In this document: in pieces, positions 9,724-17,500 of the stretch | How the letters are laid out: every line of letters begins with the position of its first letter | How positions within the stretch are numbered: the first letter of the stretch is position 1 | Assembly: GCA_020636325.1 (NCBI GenBank) | Contig: JACJYC010000021.1 | Coordinates: forward strand, 1 to 64,000 | DNA: 64,000 nt | Origin: Lewinellaceae bacterium | GTDB lineage: Bacteria > Bacteroidota > Bacteroidia > Chitinophagales > Saprospiraceae | Direction of reading: 5' to 3' | Translations under genes and position numbers: made by a program | The notes under the pieces: generated by a model | Database searches by the model: none | The model's input: the letters and a program-made list of their open reading frames with translations, nothing else | What the model was told of the DNA's origin: nothing

Positions 9724-9751
9724 CTCAATTCCTCAATTCCTCAATTCCTCC
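9724..9751. repeat. GAGGAATTGA repeat at the 3-prime end of the kinase gene
   Basis: Three units of CTCAATTC (GAGGAATT on the minus strand) cover 9724-9751. They overlap the last eight codons and the TGA stop of the histidine kinase, whose protein ends GGIEELRN. The same family of units ends the coding region at 22916. Confidence 0.85.
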
Positions 9752-10765
9752 AAAAGGCACCTCCACGCTCACCAACACCCCTTGTCCCGGAGCGGTTTCA
9801 AGGTTGAAATGCCCGTTCATGGATTTGATGCGCGCGTTGATGTCCTTCAGGCCGATACCTTCGGTATGTTTATCCAGGTCTACCGGATCGAACCCTTGCC
9901 CGTCGTCTTCCACCATCAGGACAATAGATCTTTCGTGGCGGATGAGCTGCATGGTGACCGACCTGGCGCGGGCATGTTTCAGCGCATTGTTGAGCAATTC
10001 CTGGCCGATGCGGTACAGGCCCAGTTCTATGCTGGGATCGAAACGATGCTCCTGGTTGGAGGAGTAAAAATCGATCGCAACTTTTCCCTTTACGCTCAAC
10101 TTGCCGCACAATTGCTGCAGGGCGGTGTCCAGCCCGAAATCCACCAGGATGGCCGGCAGCAGGGTATGGGCGATGTTGCGCATATCCTGGGTCAGCTGGT
10201 GGATGATGTCCTGCACGTGCTGAAACCCCATTTCCAGGCTTTCGCTGGGCTGGGCGACCTGCGACTGCAAGTGTTCGATATTGAGCCGCAACACCGACAA
10301 CAGCGGCCCGATGCCGTCATGAATTTCGCGCGCAAGCCGCCGCCGCTCGGCTTCCTGCCCTTCCAGAACGGCGTGGTAGGTATTGATCTCGATCTCTTTC
10401 AGCTTCGAGATATTCATGACCGTCAGCAGCACCCCGTCGGGAATCGGCCTGCATTTCAACGACAGATCCTTGCCCGCCATCCTCACATCGGTCAGGTCGA
10501 ACCGGTAATTGCCCTTCAGCAGCCGCTTGGACACTTCGCCGTCCCGCTCTTCCGGCAACAGGTCCGGCAAGAACCTGCCGGGCAGGCGGTCCGCTTCCTG
10601 AAGGGGAATCTCCAGGTTTTCGCAGGCCCGCGGGTTGATCAGGGTGATCCTCAGGTCCTTATCCAACGCGATCATGCCGACCGGCATGGTCATGATGAGC
10701 GACTCCAGAAAGACGTCTTTTCCGCGGATAAGGGATGAGGCCATTGGTAAACTTGGAATTTGCAT
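9725..10765 (-). CDS. Sensor histidine kinase (PAS + HisKA_3 + HATPase)
   Basis: A 346-residue soluble sensor kinase. A PAS-like domain (about 18-120, with MPVGMIALDKDLRITLIN) precedes the HisKA_3 dimerisation helix, whose phosphorylated residue is His149 in AREIHDGIGPLLS. The C-terminal ATPase domain has the N box (GQELLNNALKHA), the G1 box (VEDDGQGFDP) and GIGLKDINARI. No membrane segment or signal peptide is present, so the signal should be cytosolic. It forms a pair with the NarL-type regulator 13 bp downstream. Its last codons and stop lie inside a GAGGAATTGA repeat. Confidence 0.9.
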   Translation of the reverse strand: MQIPSLPMASSLIRGKDVFLESLIMTMPVGMIALDKDLRITLINPRACENLEIPLQEADRLPGRFLPDLLPEERDGEVSKRLLKGNYRFDLTDVRMAGKDLSLKCRPIPDGVLLTVMNISKLKEIEINTYHAVLEGQEAERRRLAREIHDGIGPLLSVLRLNIEHLQSQVAQPSESLEMGFQHVQDIIHQLTQDMRNIAHTLLPAILVDFGLDTALQQLCGKLSVKGKVAIDFYSSNQEHRFDPSIELGLYRIGQELLNNALKHARARSVTMQLIRHERSIVLMVEDDGQGFDPVDLDKHTEGIGLKDINARIKSMNGHFNLETAPGQGVLVSVEVPFGGIEELRN

Positions 10766-11193
10766 GAAAATTACGCAATTTTTGCGGTATGGGAGCTCCC
10801 GGAAAAAAAATACCCGCTATACCTGGCTTCCACCAAGATATAGCGGGCAAAAATCTGAAGCAACTATCGGTTTGACACTGTCACTAATGGAGCAGTTGCA
10901 TGATTGGCCCAACAACAAATACTCCGATGAGTATAAACGCCCCAAGAATGACAAGCGTCATAAATGCCCAATAACCGACTCGATCAGATGGATTCATCTT
11001 AACAAATTTTCGTTTTTTGGGACTATGGTACTTGAACAAATCCCATGTCAAAGTTACTTTGCCGGAAGGTGCTGTGAAATAGAGGTTTAGCGGATTTTCA
11101 GCTTAAGCGTTGTGCGTAGTTTCTACGTGAAACTCGCAGAAAAACCCTTATTTCGACCCCGTAACCGGCATTCACCGCCATCAATATGCGCCA
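10766..11193. other. Intergenic region with a small minus-strand frame
   Basis: Between the kinase (minus) and the VOC gene (plus) the only coding candidate is the small membrane-protein frame at 10884-10997, described separately. Positions 10790-10860 carry A-rich sequence upstream of the kinase start. A plus-strand frame at 10635-11090 is not protein-like. Confidence 0.5.
10884..10997 (-). CDS. Possible 37-residue single-span membrane protein
   Basis: Reading the minus strand from the ATG at 10997 gives MNPSDRVGYW followed by an uninterrupted hydrophobic helix (AFMTLVILGAFILIGVFVVG) and a short PIMQLLH tail. The frame stays open upstream to a TAA just before about 11102 without another ATG. 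The upstream codons also look protein-like, including ENPLNLYFTAPSGKVTLTW and a basic KYHSPKKRKFVK segment next to the helix. So either a short peptide starts at the ATG or a 71-codon frame starts at a non-ATG codon or is a remnant. Basic residues before the helix would place the N-terminus in the cytoplasm. I do not recognise the family. Confidence 0.4.
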   Translation of the reverse strand: MNPSDRVGYWAFMTLVILGAFILIGVFVVGPIMQLLH

Positions 11194-11814
11194 ATGCAGA
11201 TCGATCACCTCGTCTTCGCCGTCCACGACCTGGAATCCGGCATCCGCCAGATCGCCGGACTCACCGGCATATCGCCGGCGACCGGCGGCCTGCACCCCGG
11301 TTGGGGCACCCGGAACGCCCTGCTCGCCCTCGGGCCGGAAACCTACCTGGAAGTCATCGCCCCCGACCCGAACCAACCGCGCCCGCCGCATGGCAGAGCG
11401 TTGGGTGTGGACCGGACCGACCTGCCCCGCCTCACCCGGTGGGCGGCCCGGACGGACAATATCCCTGCCGCAGCGGCCCTTGCGGAAGCCGCCGGTTTCT
11501 CCACCGGCAAAATCCTGGACGGCAGCCGCAAAAAACCGGACGGCAGCCTGTTGCGCTGGCAGTTGTCCGACCCCTACATCGATCCGGCTGACGGCATCTT
11601 TCCCTTTTTGATCGATTGGCTGGATTCACCGCACCCGGCAAACCATGCGCCCGCCGGTTGCCGCTTGCTGCAACTGCGCGCCGAACACCCGGATGCCGGC
11701 AGGATCTCCGCTTTGACGGCGGCCGCAGGTTTGGACCTGGAAATTGCCCGCGGCCCCGAACCGGCGCTCATTGCCGCCCTTCAGACACCAAAGGGGGTCG
11801 TTGTTTTGAGGTAA
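11194..11814 (+). CDS. VOC/glyoxalase-like domain protein
   Basis: A 206-residue protein of the Glyoxalase_3-like VOC group. It opens with the typical strand and helix MQIDHLVFAVHDLESGIRQI, continues with GGLHPGWGTRNALLAL and YLEVIAPDP, and has a second half beginning around residue 100. Members are found in many bacteria and their substrates are mostly unknown. Metal ligands would include His5 and Glu53. It stops 44 bp before the next plus-strand gene, but a promoter-like element lies in its last codons and the gap, so the next gene may have its own transcription start. Confidence 0.75.
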   Translation: MQIDHLVFAVHDLESGIRQIAGLTGISPATGGLHPGWGTRNALLALGPETYLEVIAPDPNQPRPPHGRALGVDRTDLPRLTRWAARTDNIPAAAALAEAAGFSTGKILDGSRKKPDGSLLRWQLSDPYIDPADGIFPFLIDWLDSPHPANHAPAGCRLLQLRAEHPDAGRISALTAAAGLDLEIARGPEPALIAALQTPKGVVVLR

Positions 11815-11837
11815 TCCCATCAAAACCCCTATATTTG
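11804..11837 (+). promoter_or_regulatory. Bacteroidota-type promoter
   Basis: A TTTTG box at 11804-11808 and a TATATTTG box at 11830-11837 are separated by 21 bp. This fits the Bacteroidota consensus of TTTG followed by TAnnTTTG. The ATG of the oxidoreductase gene follows 21 bp after the second box. Confidence 0.55.
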
Positions 11838-11858
11838 GAGCGATCGAAAAAAAGAAAT

Positions 11859-12905
11859 ATGCCCAAAAAGATAAAAACAGGCCTTTGTTCCTATGGGATG
11901 TCCGGACTCGTTTTCCACGGACCATTGCTCAGGATCCACCCCGGGTTTGAGGTCACGCACGTATTGGAGCGGACCAAAAACCATTCGGCCGCCTTGTACG
12001 GCCGGGAGGTGATCGTCCGGGATTTCAACGACCTGATCTCCGACCGGGCGCTCGACCTGATCGTGGTCAACACACCGGATCATACCCATTACGAAATGGC
12101 CAAAGCGGCCCTGAACGCCGGCAAACACGTGGTGGTGGAAAAACCGTTCGTCCAGGAGGCGGCACAGGCCGAAGAGCTGATCGCACTGGCAAAACAGAAA
12201 GGCCTTGTCCTGACGATCTTCCAGAACCGGCGCTGGGACAGCGATTTCCTGACCGTCCGCCGGGTGATCGACAACGGCTTGCTTGGGCGGCTGGTCGAAT
12301 TCGAGTCTCATTACGACCGCTATCGCAATTTCATTCAACCGGGCACCTGGAAAGAATCCGCTGAAAACGGCGCCGGCATCGTCTACAATCTGGGCTCCCA
12401 CCTGATCGATCAGGCGCTCTGCCTGTTCGGAAAGCCCGCCGGTGTTTATGCCGACCTGCGCATTGTGCGGACGGACGGCGAAGTGCAGGATTTTTTCGAC
12501 ATCGACCTGGTCTACCCCGATGTCAAGGTGAAGTTGAAAAGCAGTTACCTGGTCCGCGAATCCGGTCCGCGATTCATCCTGCACGGCACGGAAGGCTCAT
12601 TTCTCAAATGGGGCCTCGACCCGCAGGAGGACGAGCTCAAAAAGGGAACTTTGCCGAATGCCCCGGGCTGGGGCGCCGAACCGGAAGCGGAATGGGGCCT
12701 GCTGAACACGACGCTCGGCGGCCTGCACCTCAAGGGCAGGGTCGAGACCGTCCCCGGCAATTATCCGGCTTTCTACGCCAACCTGTACGACGTATTGACC
12801 GCGGGCGCCGACCTGGCCGTGAAACCCGGGGAGGCGTTATTGGCGATGCAGGTGATCGGGGCGGTGTTTGAGAGCGCTGAAAAAGGCGGCAACATCAGCC
12901 TATAG
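11859..12905 (+). CDS. Gfo/Idh/MocA family oxidoreductase
   Basis: A 348-residue NAD(P)-dependent oxidoreductase. The N-terminal Rossmann fold starts with GLCSYGMSG, followed by LDLIVVNTPDHTHYE and the family signature EKPF after KHVVV. The C-terminal half is the alpha/beta substrate domain, with GAGIVYNLGSHLIDQ. This resembles the YdgJ-like branch that acts on sugars or inositol-type substrates; the exact substrate is not known. The ATG at 11859 was chosen because it begins the Rossmann domain. The open frame continues upstream but that part is out of frame with the VOC gene it overlaps. It lacks a signal peptide and acts in the cytosol. Confidence 0.85.
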   Translation: MPKKIKTGLCSYGMSGLVFHGPLLRIHPGFEVTHVLERTKNHSAALYGREVIVRDFNDLISDRALDLIVVNTPDHTHYEMAKAALNAGKHVVVEKPFVQEAAQAEELIALAKQKGLVLTIFQNRRWDSDFLTVRRVIDNGLLGRLVEFESHYDRYRNFIQPGTWKESAENGAGIVYNLGSHLIDQALCLFGKPAGVYADLRIVRTDGEVQDFFDIDLVYPDVKVKLKSSYLVRESGPRFILHGTEGSFLKWGLDPQEDELKKGTLPNAPGWGAEPEAEWGLLNTTLGGLHLKGRVETVPGNYPAFYANLYDVLTAGADLAVKPGEALLAMQVIGAVFESAEKGGNISL

Positions 12906-13164
12906 CCGGGTGATCTGCCCGATTTATTGAGCCGGGATTCGTTCCGCTTGAGCCGATTGCATTTTTGAACGAGTTGGGCCTGCCACGCCGTTTTCTTTTC
13001 AGGAATTTTCCGCCGGCTCATCCGGACGAGGCATCGCCTAAATATCCTGCACCGCCAATCATGTGGCCTTTCCCCCGGTTAGAAACGGGATTAGATTTGT
13101 CCTGTCAGAAAGCGGCGGCTCCCGGGAGTATGCCGGACAGGTTGAACCATTCAATCCCAATCCT

Positions 13165-14517
13165 ATGCCTAAAGTCCACTACCCTTCCATCAACCAATCG
13201 GTCGAATACGAGCCCGGAGAAAGCACGCTCCTGGATATTTCCATAGAAAACAAGATCCCGCACCTCCACGAATGCGGCGGCAACGGCAATTGCACCACCT
13301 GCCGGGTCCGCATCCTGGACGGTCATCAGCATCTGTCCAGGAAAACCCTCAAGGAGCAAAAAGCGGCAAGCCTCAGGAAATGGGACCCCTCCATCCGGCT
13401 GGCCTGCCAGTGTTATCCGTCCGGCGAGGTGAGCCTGCAACGCCTCATCTGGTCGAGCGCGGAGGTCAACAAGCTCCAGCTGGAAGCCGTACCCGAGGGA
13501 GAAGCCGAAGAACGCGCCATCGCGATCCTTTTTTGCGACATGCGCAACTACACCACCCTGGCCGGCGAGCAGTCGACCTACGACACGGCCTTCATGCTCA
13601 ACCGGTTCTATACCATCCTGGGTGAACCCATCCTCATGAACAACGGCATCATCTACCAGTACGTCGGCGACGAGATCATCGGCATTTTCGGTACCTCAGG
13701 CGGCGGCCGGCAGAAGAACTGCCTGGATGCGGTGCGGGCCGCCCTCGGGATACAGCACGCCGTAAACCGGCTGAACGAGACTGAGTTCAGGGATTTCGGA
13801 ACCAGCATACAGGTCGGCGTAGGCCTTCATTTCGGCCGCGCGTTCATCGGGCACCTCGGCCACCCCCAGCACCGGCAGTTTACCGTGGTGGGCGACCCCG
13901 TCAATGTCGCCAGCCGCATCCAGGGGCTGACCAGGGAAACCGAAACCGGCATCCTGCTTTCCGAGACCGTTTATAAAAGCCTGGACGAAGGCCTTTTGTC
14001 GATCCGGCATGTGCACAATCGCCATCTGAAAGGCAAAGAGGCTTCTTTCCTCCTCTATGAGATTGAAGGATTCACGGAAACCGATATCCACCTGGAATTG
14101 CAATCCTCCCTGGATTATATCCTGAAGAACGAGGATGGTTTTGCCGCCAGATTTTACGACCATGTATTTGCCGCCGCACCGCAGGTCAGGGCGCTTTTCC
14201 CCAGGGATATGACGGCGCAGGGACGAATGATCACCCATATGCTCAGCGGGATCATCTTCTCGCTCAGCCGCCCGGAAAACCTGAAGAACGGCCTGCGTAA
14301 ACTGGGCAAAAACCACGAAAAATACGGCGTCCGGCCGGAATATTACCCCGTTGTGCTGGAATGCCTGCTGAACGCCGTCCGGGAGGAAATGGGCGGGCAG
14401 TATACCGAACGGGTGGGTTACGCCTGGCGCCAGGGCCTTTCCATGATCATCGGGGAGATGAAAAACTGGCAGGCCGGAGAAACGGAGGCCGAAAAACACC
14501 GATTAACCAATGCCTGA
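13165..14517 (+). CDS. [2Fe-2S] ferredoxin - class III nucleotidyl cyclase - globin fusion
   Basis: A 450-residue three-domain protein. Residues 1-95 are a [2Fe-2S] ferredoxin domain with Cys37, Cys43, Cys46 and Cys81 (adrenodoxin-like CX5CX2C spacing). Residues 115-300 are a class III adenylate/guanylate cyclase with metal-binding Asp125 (FCDMRNYT) and Asp169 (YVGDE), and Asn247 and Arg251 (VNVASR). The base-reading Lys of classical adenylate cyclases is Gln165 here. Residues 312-435 are a globin of the flavohaemoglobin type: Tyr331 (B10, in FYDHVF), Phe345 (CD1), proximal His384 (KNHEKYGV) and Glu415. It would make cAMP or cGMP under control of redox state and O2 or NO (inference). The ATG at 13165 was preferred because the ferredoxin fold starts there; an in-frame start at 13063 adds only low-complexity sequence. 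A crystallin/propeller-like protein gene follows after 65 bp. Confidence 0.88.
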   Translation: MPKVHYPSINQSVEYEPGESTLLDISIENKIPHLHECGGNGNCTTCRVRILDGHQHLSRKTLKEQKAASLRKWDPSIRLACQCYPSGEVSLQRLIWSSAEVNKLQLEAVPEGEAEERAIAILFCDMRNYTTLAGEQSTYDTAFMLNRFYTILGEPILMNNGIIYQYVGDEIIGIFGTSGGGRQKNCLDAVRAALGIQHAVNRLNETEFRDFGTSIQVGVGLHFGRAFIGHLGHPQHRQFTVVGDPVNVASRIQGLTRETETGILLSETVYKSLDEGLLSIRHVHNRHLKGKEASFLLYEIEGFTETDIHLELQSSLDYILKNEDGFAARFYDHVFAAAPQVRALFPRDMTAQGRMITHMLSGIIFSLSRPENLKNGLRKLGKNHEKYGVRPEYYPVVLECLLNAVREEMGGQYTERVGYAWRQGLSMIIGEMKNWQAGETEAEKHRLTNA

Positions 14518-14582
14518 ACGCTGTTTTCCGCAAAACACACAAGCGTCTTTAACCTGATTTTTACATCAAAAAACCATTGAAA

Positions 14583-15767
14583 ATGTACGATTTCTTCACC
14601 ATCTACGAAGACAAGAGCTTCAAGGGGAAACAATTCACCGCTTCGCTGGGCGGTACGCCGTCCGAACTGATCCAGTCGCTGAAATCGACCCAGGTTCACG
14701 ACAACATGTCTTCCGTCAAATGGAGCCTGTCCGGCAGCCGCAAGGTCGTTTTTTACGAAGATACGGACGGCAACGGGCGGCAATACGTGATCTCCGGCGT
14801 CGGCTCGGATTCGGACACGCATGACAACAATTTCAAGGACTGCGCATCGGCCTGGCGCCTGCTGGAAAACAACTCCTTCCCCCTTTCATTCTTCAATGTG
14901 CCGACCAGCGCGCAGGTGCTGAAATTTTCGCACAACGGCGTCAGCATGCCTTCAGGCGGCCATATGCAGGGGATCGCGCAACTGGACAGCCGTACGCTGG
15001 TGATCTCGGGCAGCTCTGACAGTAAGGCCTATTTTTTCATTGTGGAATGGCCTGTGGTCATCCGGCCGGCTGAGGTCGGACAGGTCATCAAAGTGGTTCA
15101 TATCAACGATCACTTCCCGGGTATGCGCCACAACCACGCCAGCGGCATCCAATTGCTGGGCAATATCCTCGCCGTCGGAGCAGAACAAGGCGGCGACCCC
15201 AACAAATCAACGGTCGTCTTTTTCGACCTCACCAACAGGTCCAATCCCGTACCGGTCGGGACGCCGATTTTCAGGCAACACGAAACGGCCGGCGCCGTCG
15301 GCATCATCCAGCTGTCCAATTACGTCCTCCTGGCCGTCGGCGGATGGGATTCCAATGTCATCGATTTTTATTGCTCCAATACCCCGTACATCAATTCAGG
15401 CAATTTCAGGTTCGATCTCCTGAAAACCTGGCGAAAAAGCCAAATGAGCGCCACCGGTTGGATCGACGGCAATTTCGGCGCCTACCAGGGACTGAATCTC
15501 TTCAGGCAAAGCAACGGCAAGCTCTATATGGTCGGTTTCAACCGGAATTCCTCGGGGCAGGATTGGGCCGATCTCTATTCGGTCGACCTCAACCTGTCGG
15601 CTGCTTACATGCTGAAAAAAGTGGACAAGAAGCACGTTTACTGCCAGGACGGCGCATCTTTCCGGTACGGCGGCGGCGGGATCTTTTCATCCGGTTCGTC
15701 AGATCTGACGCTTTACGCGGTGGAAGCCGACCTGCACACCCAGAGCACCATCAACCGGTTTACGTAG
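14583..15767 (+). CDS. Crystallin-like plus beta-propeller-like protein
   Basis: A 394-residue protein without a signal peptide. Residues 1-95 resemble a beta/gamma-crystallin domain: FYEDTDGNGRQYVI, an HDNMSSVKW segment near the Ca-binding consensus, and THDNNFKDCASAWRL. The remainder (about 110-390) is made of repeating beta segments such as GIAQLDSRTLVISGS, GIQLLGNILAVGAEQGG and IIQLSNYVLLAVGGWDS, consistent with a propeller. I started it at the ATG at 14583; a TTG six bases earlier is less likely. It lies 65 bp after the ferredoxin-cyclase-globin gene on the same strand and may share its transcript. I cannot assign a function. Confidence 0.6.
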   Translation: MYDFFTIYEDKSFKGKQFTASLGGTPSELIQSLKSTQVHDNMSSVKWSLSGSRKVVFYEDTDGNGRQYVISGVGSDSDTHDNNFKDCASAWRLLENNSFPLSFFNVPTSAQVLKFSHNGVSMPSGGHMQGIAQLDSRTLVISGSSDSKAYFFIVEWPVVIRPAEVGQVIKVVHINDHFPGMRHNHASGIQLLGNILAVGAEQGGDPNKSTVVFFDLTNRSNPVPVGTPIFRQHETAGAVGIIQLSNYVLLAVGGWDSNVIDFYCSNTPYINSGNFRFDLLKTWRKSQMSATGWIDGNFGAYQGLNLFRQSNGKLYMVGFNRNSSGQDWADLYSVDLNLSAAYMLKKVDKKHVYCQDGASFRYGGGGIFSSGSSDLTLYAVEADLHTQSTINRFT

Positions 15768-15852
15768 GCGGCCTGAAAAACATGGAAGTCGGGAATAAAT
15801 TTTAAATTGCAGGGGTAATGTTTTTTACCCGCTGATCAAATTCCCGATTTCC

Positions 15853-17025
15853 ATGAAACGCTTTCTATTCCTGCTCTTAGCCCTGCCTTTTCTTTTGCAG
15901 CAATATCCGCTGGTCGCGCAAACCGTCAGCGGCATTGTTTTTCACGACAAGAACGGCAATAAACAACAGGATCGCGGTGAGCCCGGCATTCCCGGCGTGG
16001 CGGTATCCGACCAGGTCGGCGTTGTGCTCACCGACGCAGAAGGCCGGTTCCAACTGGAGGCCACCGACCTGTTCAACACGATTTTCATCAGTCTGCCCGA
16101 CGGCTATCAGGGCGATTTCTGGCAGGTCAGGGCGCCTGAGCTGTCCTTTCCGCTCCGGCAGGACCAGGCGCCCCAATCCTTCCGGTTCATCCACGCTTCG
16201 GACACGCATGTCGACTCCCTGAACTTGCCCAGAATGGCCCGCTTCCGGCAAATGGCGGATTCCATCGGCGCGGCATTTGTCATCGTTTCCGGCGATCTGA
16301 TCCGGGATGCCCTCCGCGTGACCGAACCCGTTGCCCGGGCTTATTACGAAATGTACCTCGGGGAGATCGGAAAATTCTCCATGCCGGTATTCAGCGGGAT
16401 GGGCAACCACGAGTTGTTCGGCATCGAACGCGACAAATCCCTGGTGAGCGAAAAACACCCGTTGTACGGCAAGAACATGTACCGGCATTACCTCGGGCCC
16501 GATTATTACTCCTTCAATTTCGGCGGCCTGCATTTTGTCAGCGTGGATGCCATGGCCTACAAGAACCTGTACTACTACGGCGGCATCGATTCCCTTCAAC
16601 TGGCCTGGCTGGAAAAAGACCTGGCCGTCATCCCGAAGGATATGCCGGTGATCACCTTCAACCATATCCCCCTGGTTTCCCCGGGGTTTTCTTTCCAGGA
16701 TTTCGAGAACGACGACTTCTACGGTCCCAGCCTGCTGAACATCAACGGCAAGCTGCAACACCGGCATATCGTATCCAATTTCGCCGACCTGAAAAAGGTG
16801 ATCGGCGGCCGGCCGTACCCGCTGGCTTTGTCCGGCCATTACCACGCCGCCCAGGAGGGCTATTTTGTGGGTGCGGAGCCCAGGTTTGCACAGACTTCCG
16901 CCATTACGCGGCCCGACCGTTTCGACTTCAACGGCTTTCCCGTGCGGTCGGGGTTTACGGTGTACGAGGTGAGCGGCGGCAAGGTGGTCAAAAGCTGGTT
17001 CGTCCCGCTCAACCTGAAACAATAA
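15853..17025 (+). CDS. Secreted calcineurin-like metallophosphoesterase
   Basis: A 390-residue exported phosphoesterase. A signal peptide (about 1-22, ending LVAQ) is followed by an SdrD-like/MetallophosN beta domain (about 24-100, GIVFHDKNGNKQQDRG). The catalytic domain has the dimetal motifs Asp117-x-His119, Asp148 in GDLIRD, Asn185-His186 in GNHE, His271 and the pair His329/His331 in GHYH. It should hydrolyse phosphoester bonds outside the cytoplasmic membrane. The layout resembles Bacteroidota secreted phosphoesterases. It is probably a single gene. Confidence 0.88.
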   Translation: MKRFLFLLLALPFLLQQYPLVAQTVSGIVFHDKNGNKQQDRGEPGIPGVAVSDQVGVVLTDAEGRFQLEATDLFNTIFISLPDGYQGDFWQVRAPELSFPLRQDQAPQSFRFIHASDTHVDSLNLPRMARFRQMADSIGAAFVIVSGDLIRDALRVTEPVARAYYEMYLGEIGKFSMPVFSGMGNHELFGIERDKSLVSEKHPLYGKNMYRHYLGPDYYSFNFGGLHFVSVDAMAYKNLYYYGGIDSLQLAWLEKDLAVIPKDMPVITFNHIPLVSPGFSFQDFENDDFYGPSLLNINGKLQHRHIVSNFADLKKVIGGRPYPLALSGHYHAAQEGYFVGAEPRFAQTSAITRPDRFDFNGFPVRSGFTVYEVSGGKVVKSWFVPLNLKQ

Positions 17026-17078
17026 TGTGACCTGAACCCGATCCTCACAGTCCTATGAAAGTTTTAACCTGATTTTCG

Positions 17079-17086
17079 TATATTTG
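17079..17086 (+). promoter_or_regulatory. TAnnTTTG promoter box
   Basis: TATATTTG matches the Bacteroidota minus-7 consensus. The ATG follows only 5 bp later, so the transcript would be nearly leaderless if this box is used. No convincing upstream TTTG box was found. Confidence 0.35.
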
Positions 17087-17091
17087 CAGGC

Positions 17092-17412
17092 ATGTTGAGA
17101 CGGCTTAAGGTCCTGTTTACCTATTTTTCACTCCTTGTTTTCCTGTTCCCGCAGGTAACCGAGGAGGTTCATGCCTTCCAGCATCGCAACGACCGTCACT
17201 GTACCGAGCGCAACGCCGTTCACCTTCACGAATTCGAACACGGTTGTTTTCTTTGTTATTACGTTCCGCAAACAGCCGATGAACAAGCGGCTCCCACCTT
17301 CATTACCGAACCGGCATGGGTACACAGGTCGTTTCCGGTATTCCACCGCACCCGCTTCCTCGACCGGACCCAGATCGGATATGCCCTCCGCGGCCCGCCT
17401 GCCCTTGCCTGA
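17092..17412 (+). CDS. Secreted Cys/His-rich small protein
   Basis: A 106-residue protein with an N-terminal hydrophobic segment (about 5-22) that is a signal peptide or membrane anchor. The middle part is rich in potential metal ligands: His27, His31, His36, Cys37, His44, His46, His50, Cys52 and Cys55, including the CxxC of GCFLC. The C-terminus ends in a RGPP motif. I recall similar short proteins ahead of TonB-dependent receptors in Bacteroidota but cannot name the family. The downstream neighbour is a TonB receptor 88 bp away on the same strand, which suggests a shared role in metal capture (inference). Confidence 0.6.
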   Translation: MLRRLKVLFTYFSLLVFLFPQVTEEVHAFQHRNDRHCTERNAVHLHEFEHGCFLCYYVPQTADEQAAPTFITEPAWVHRSFPVFHRTRFLDRTQIGYALRGPPALA

Positions 17413-17500
17413 TCCATATCTCTCTTTGAAACCTGCTCATTCCCAAGTCACGGGAATGCGGCTTTAATTTAATCAGGCAACGCTTTCAAATTTGTTCAAC

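Noticed and set aside
10635..11090. 151-codon plus-strand frame across the kinase start and the gap
   Set aside because: Its first part is antisense to the kinase and the composition is not protein-like; the opposite-strand frame at 10884 is more convincing.
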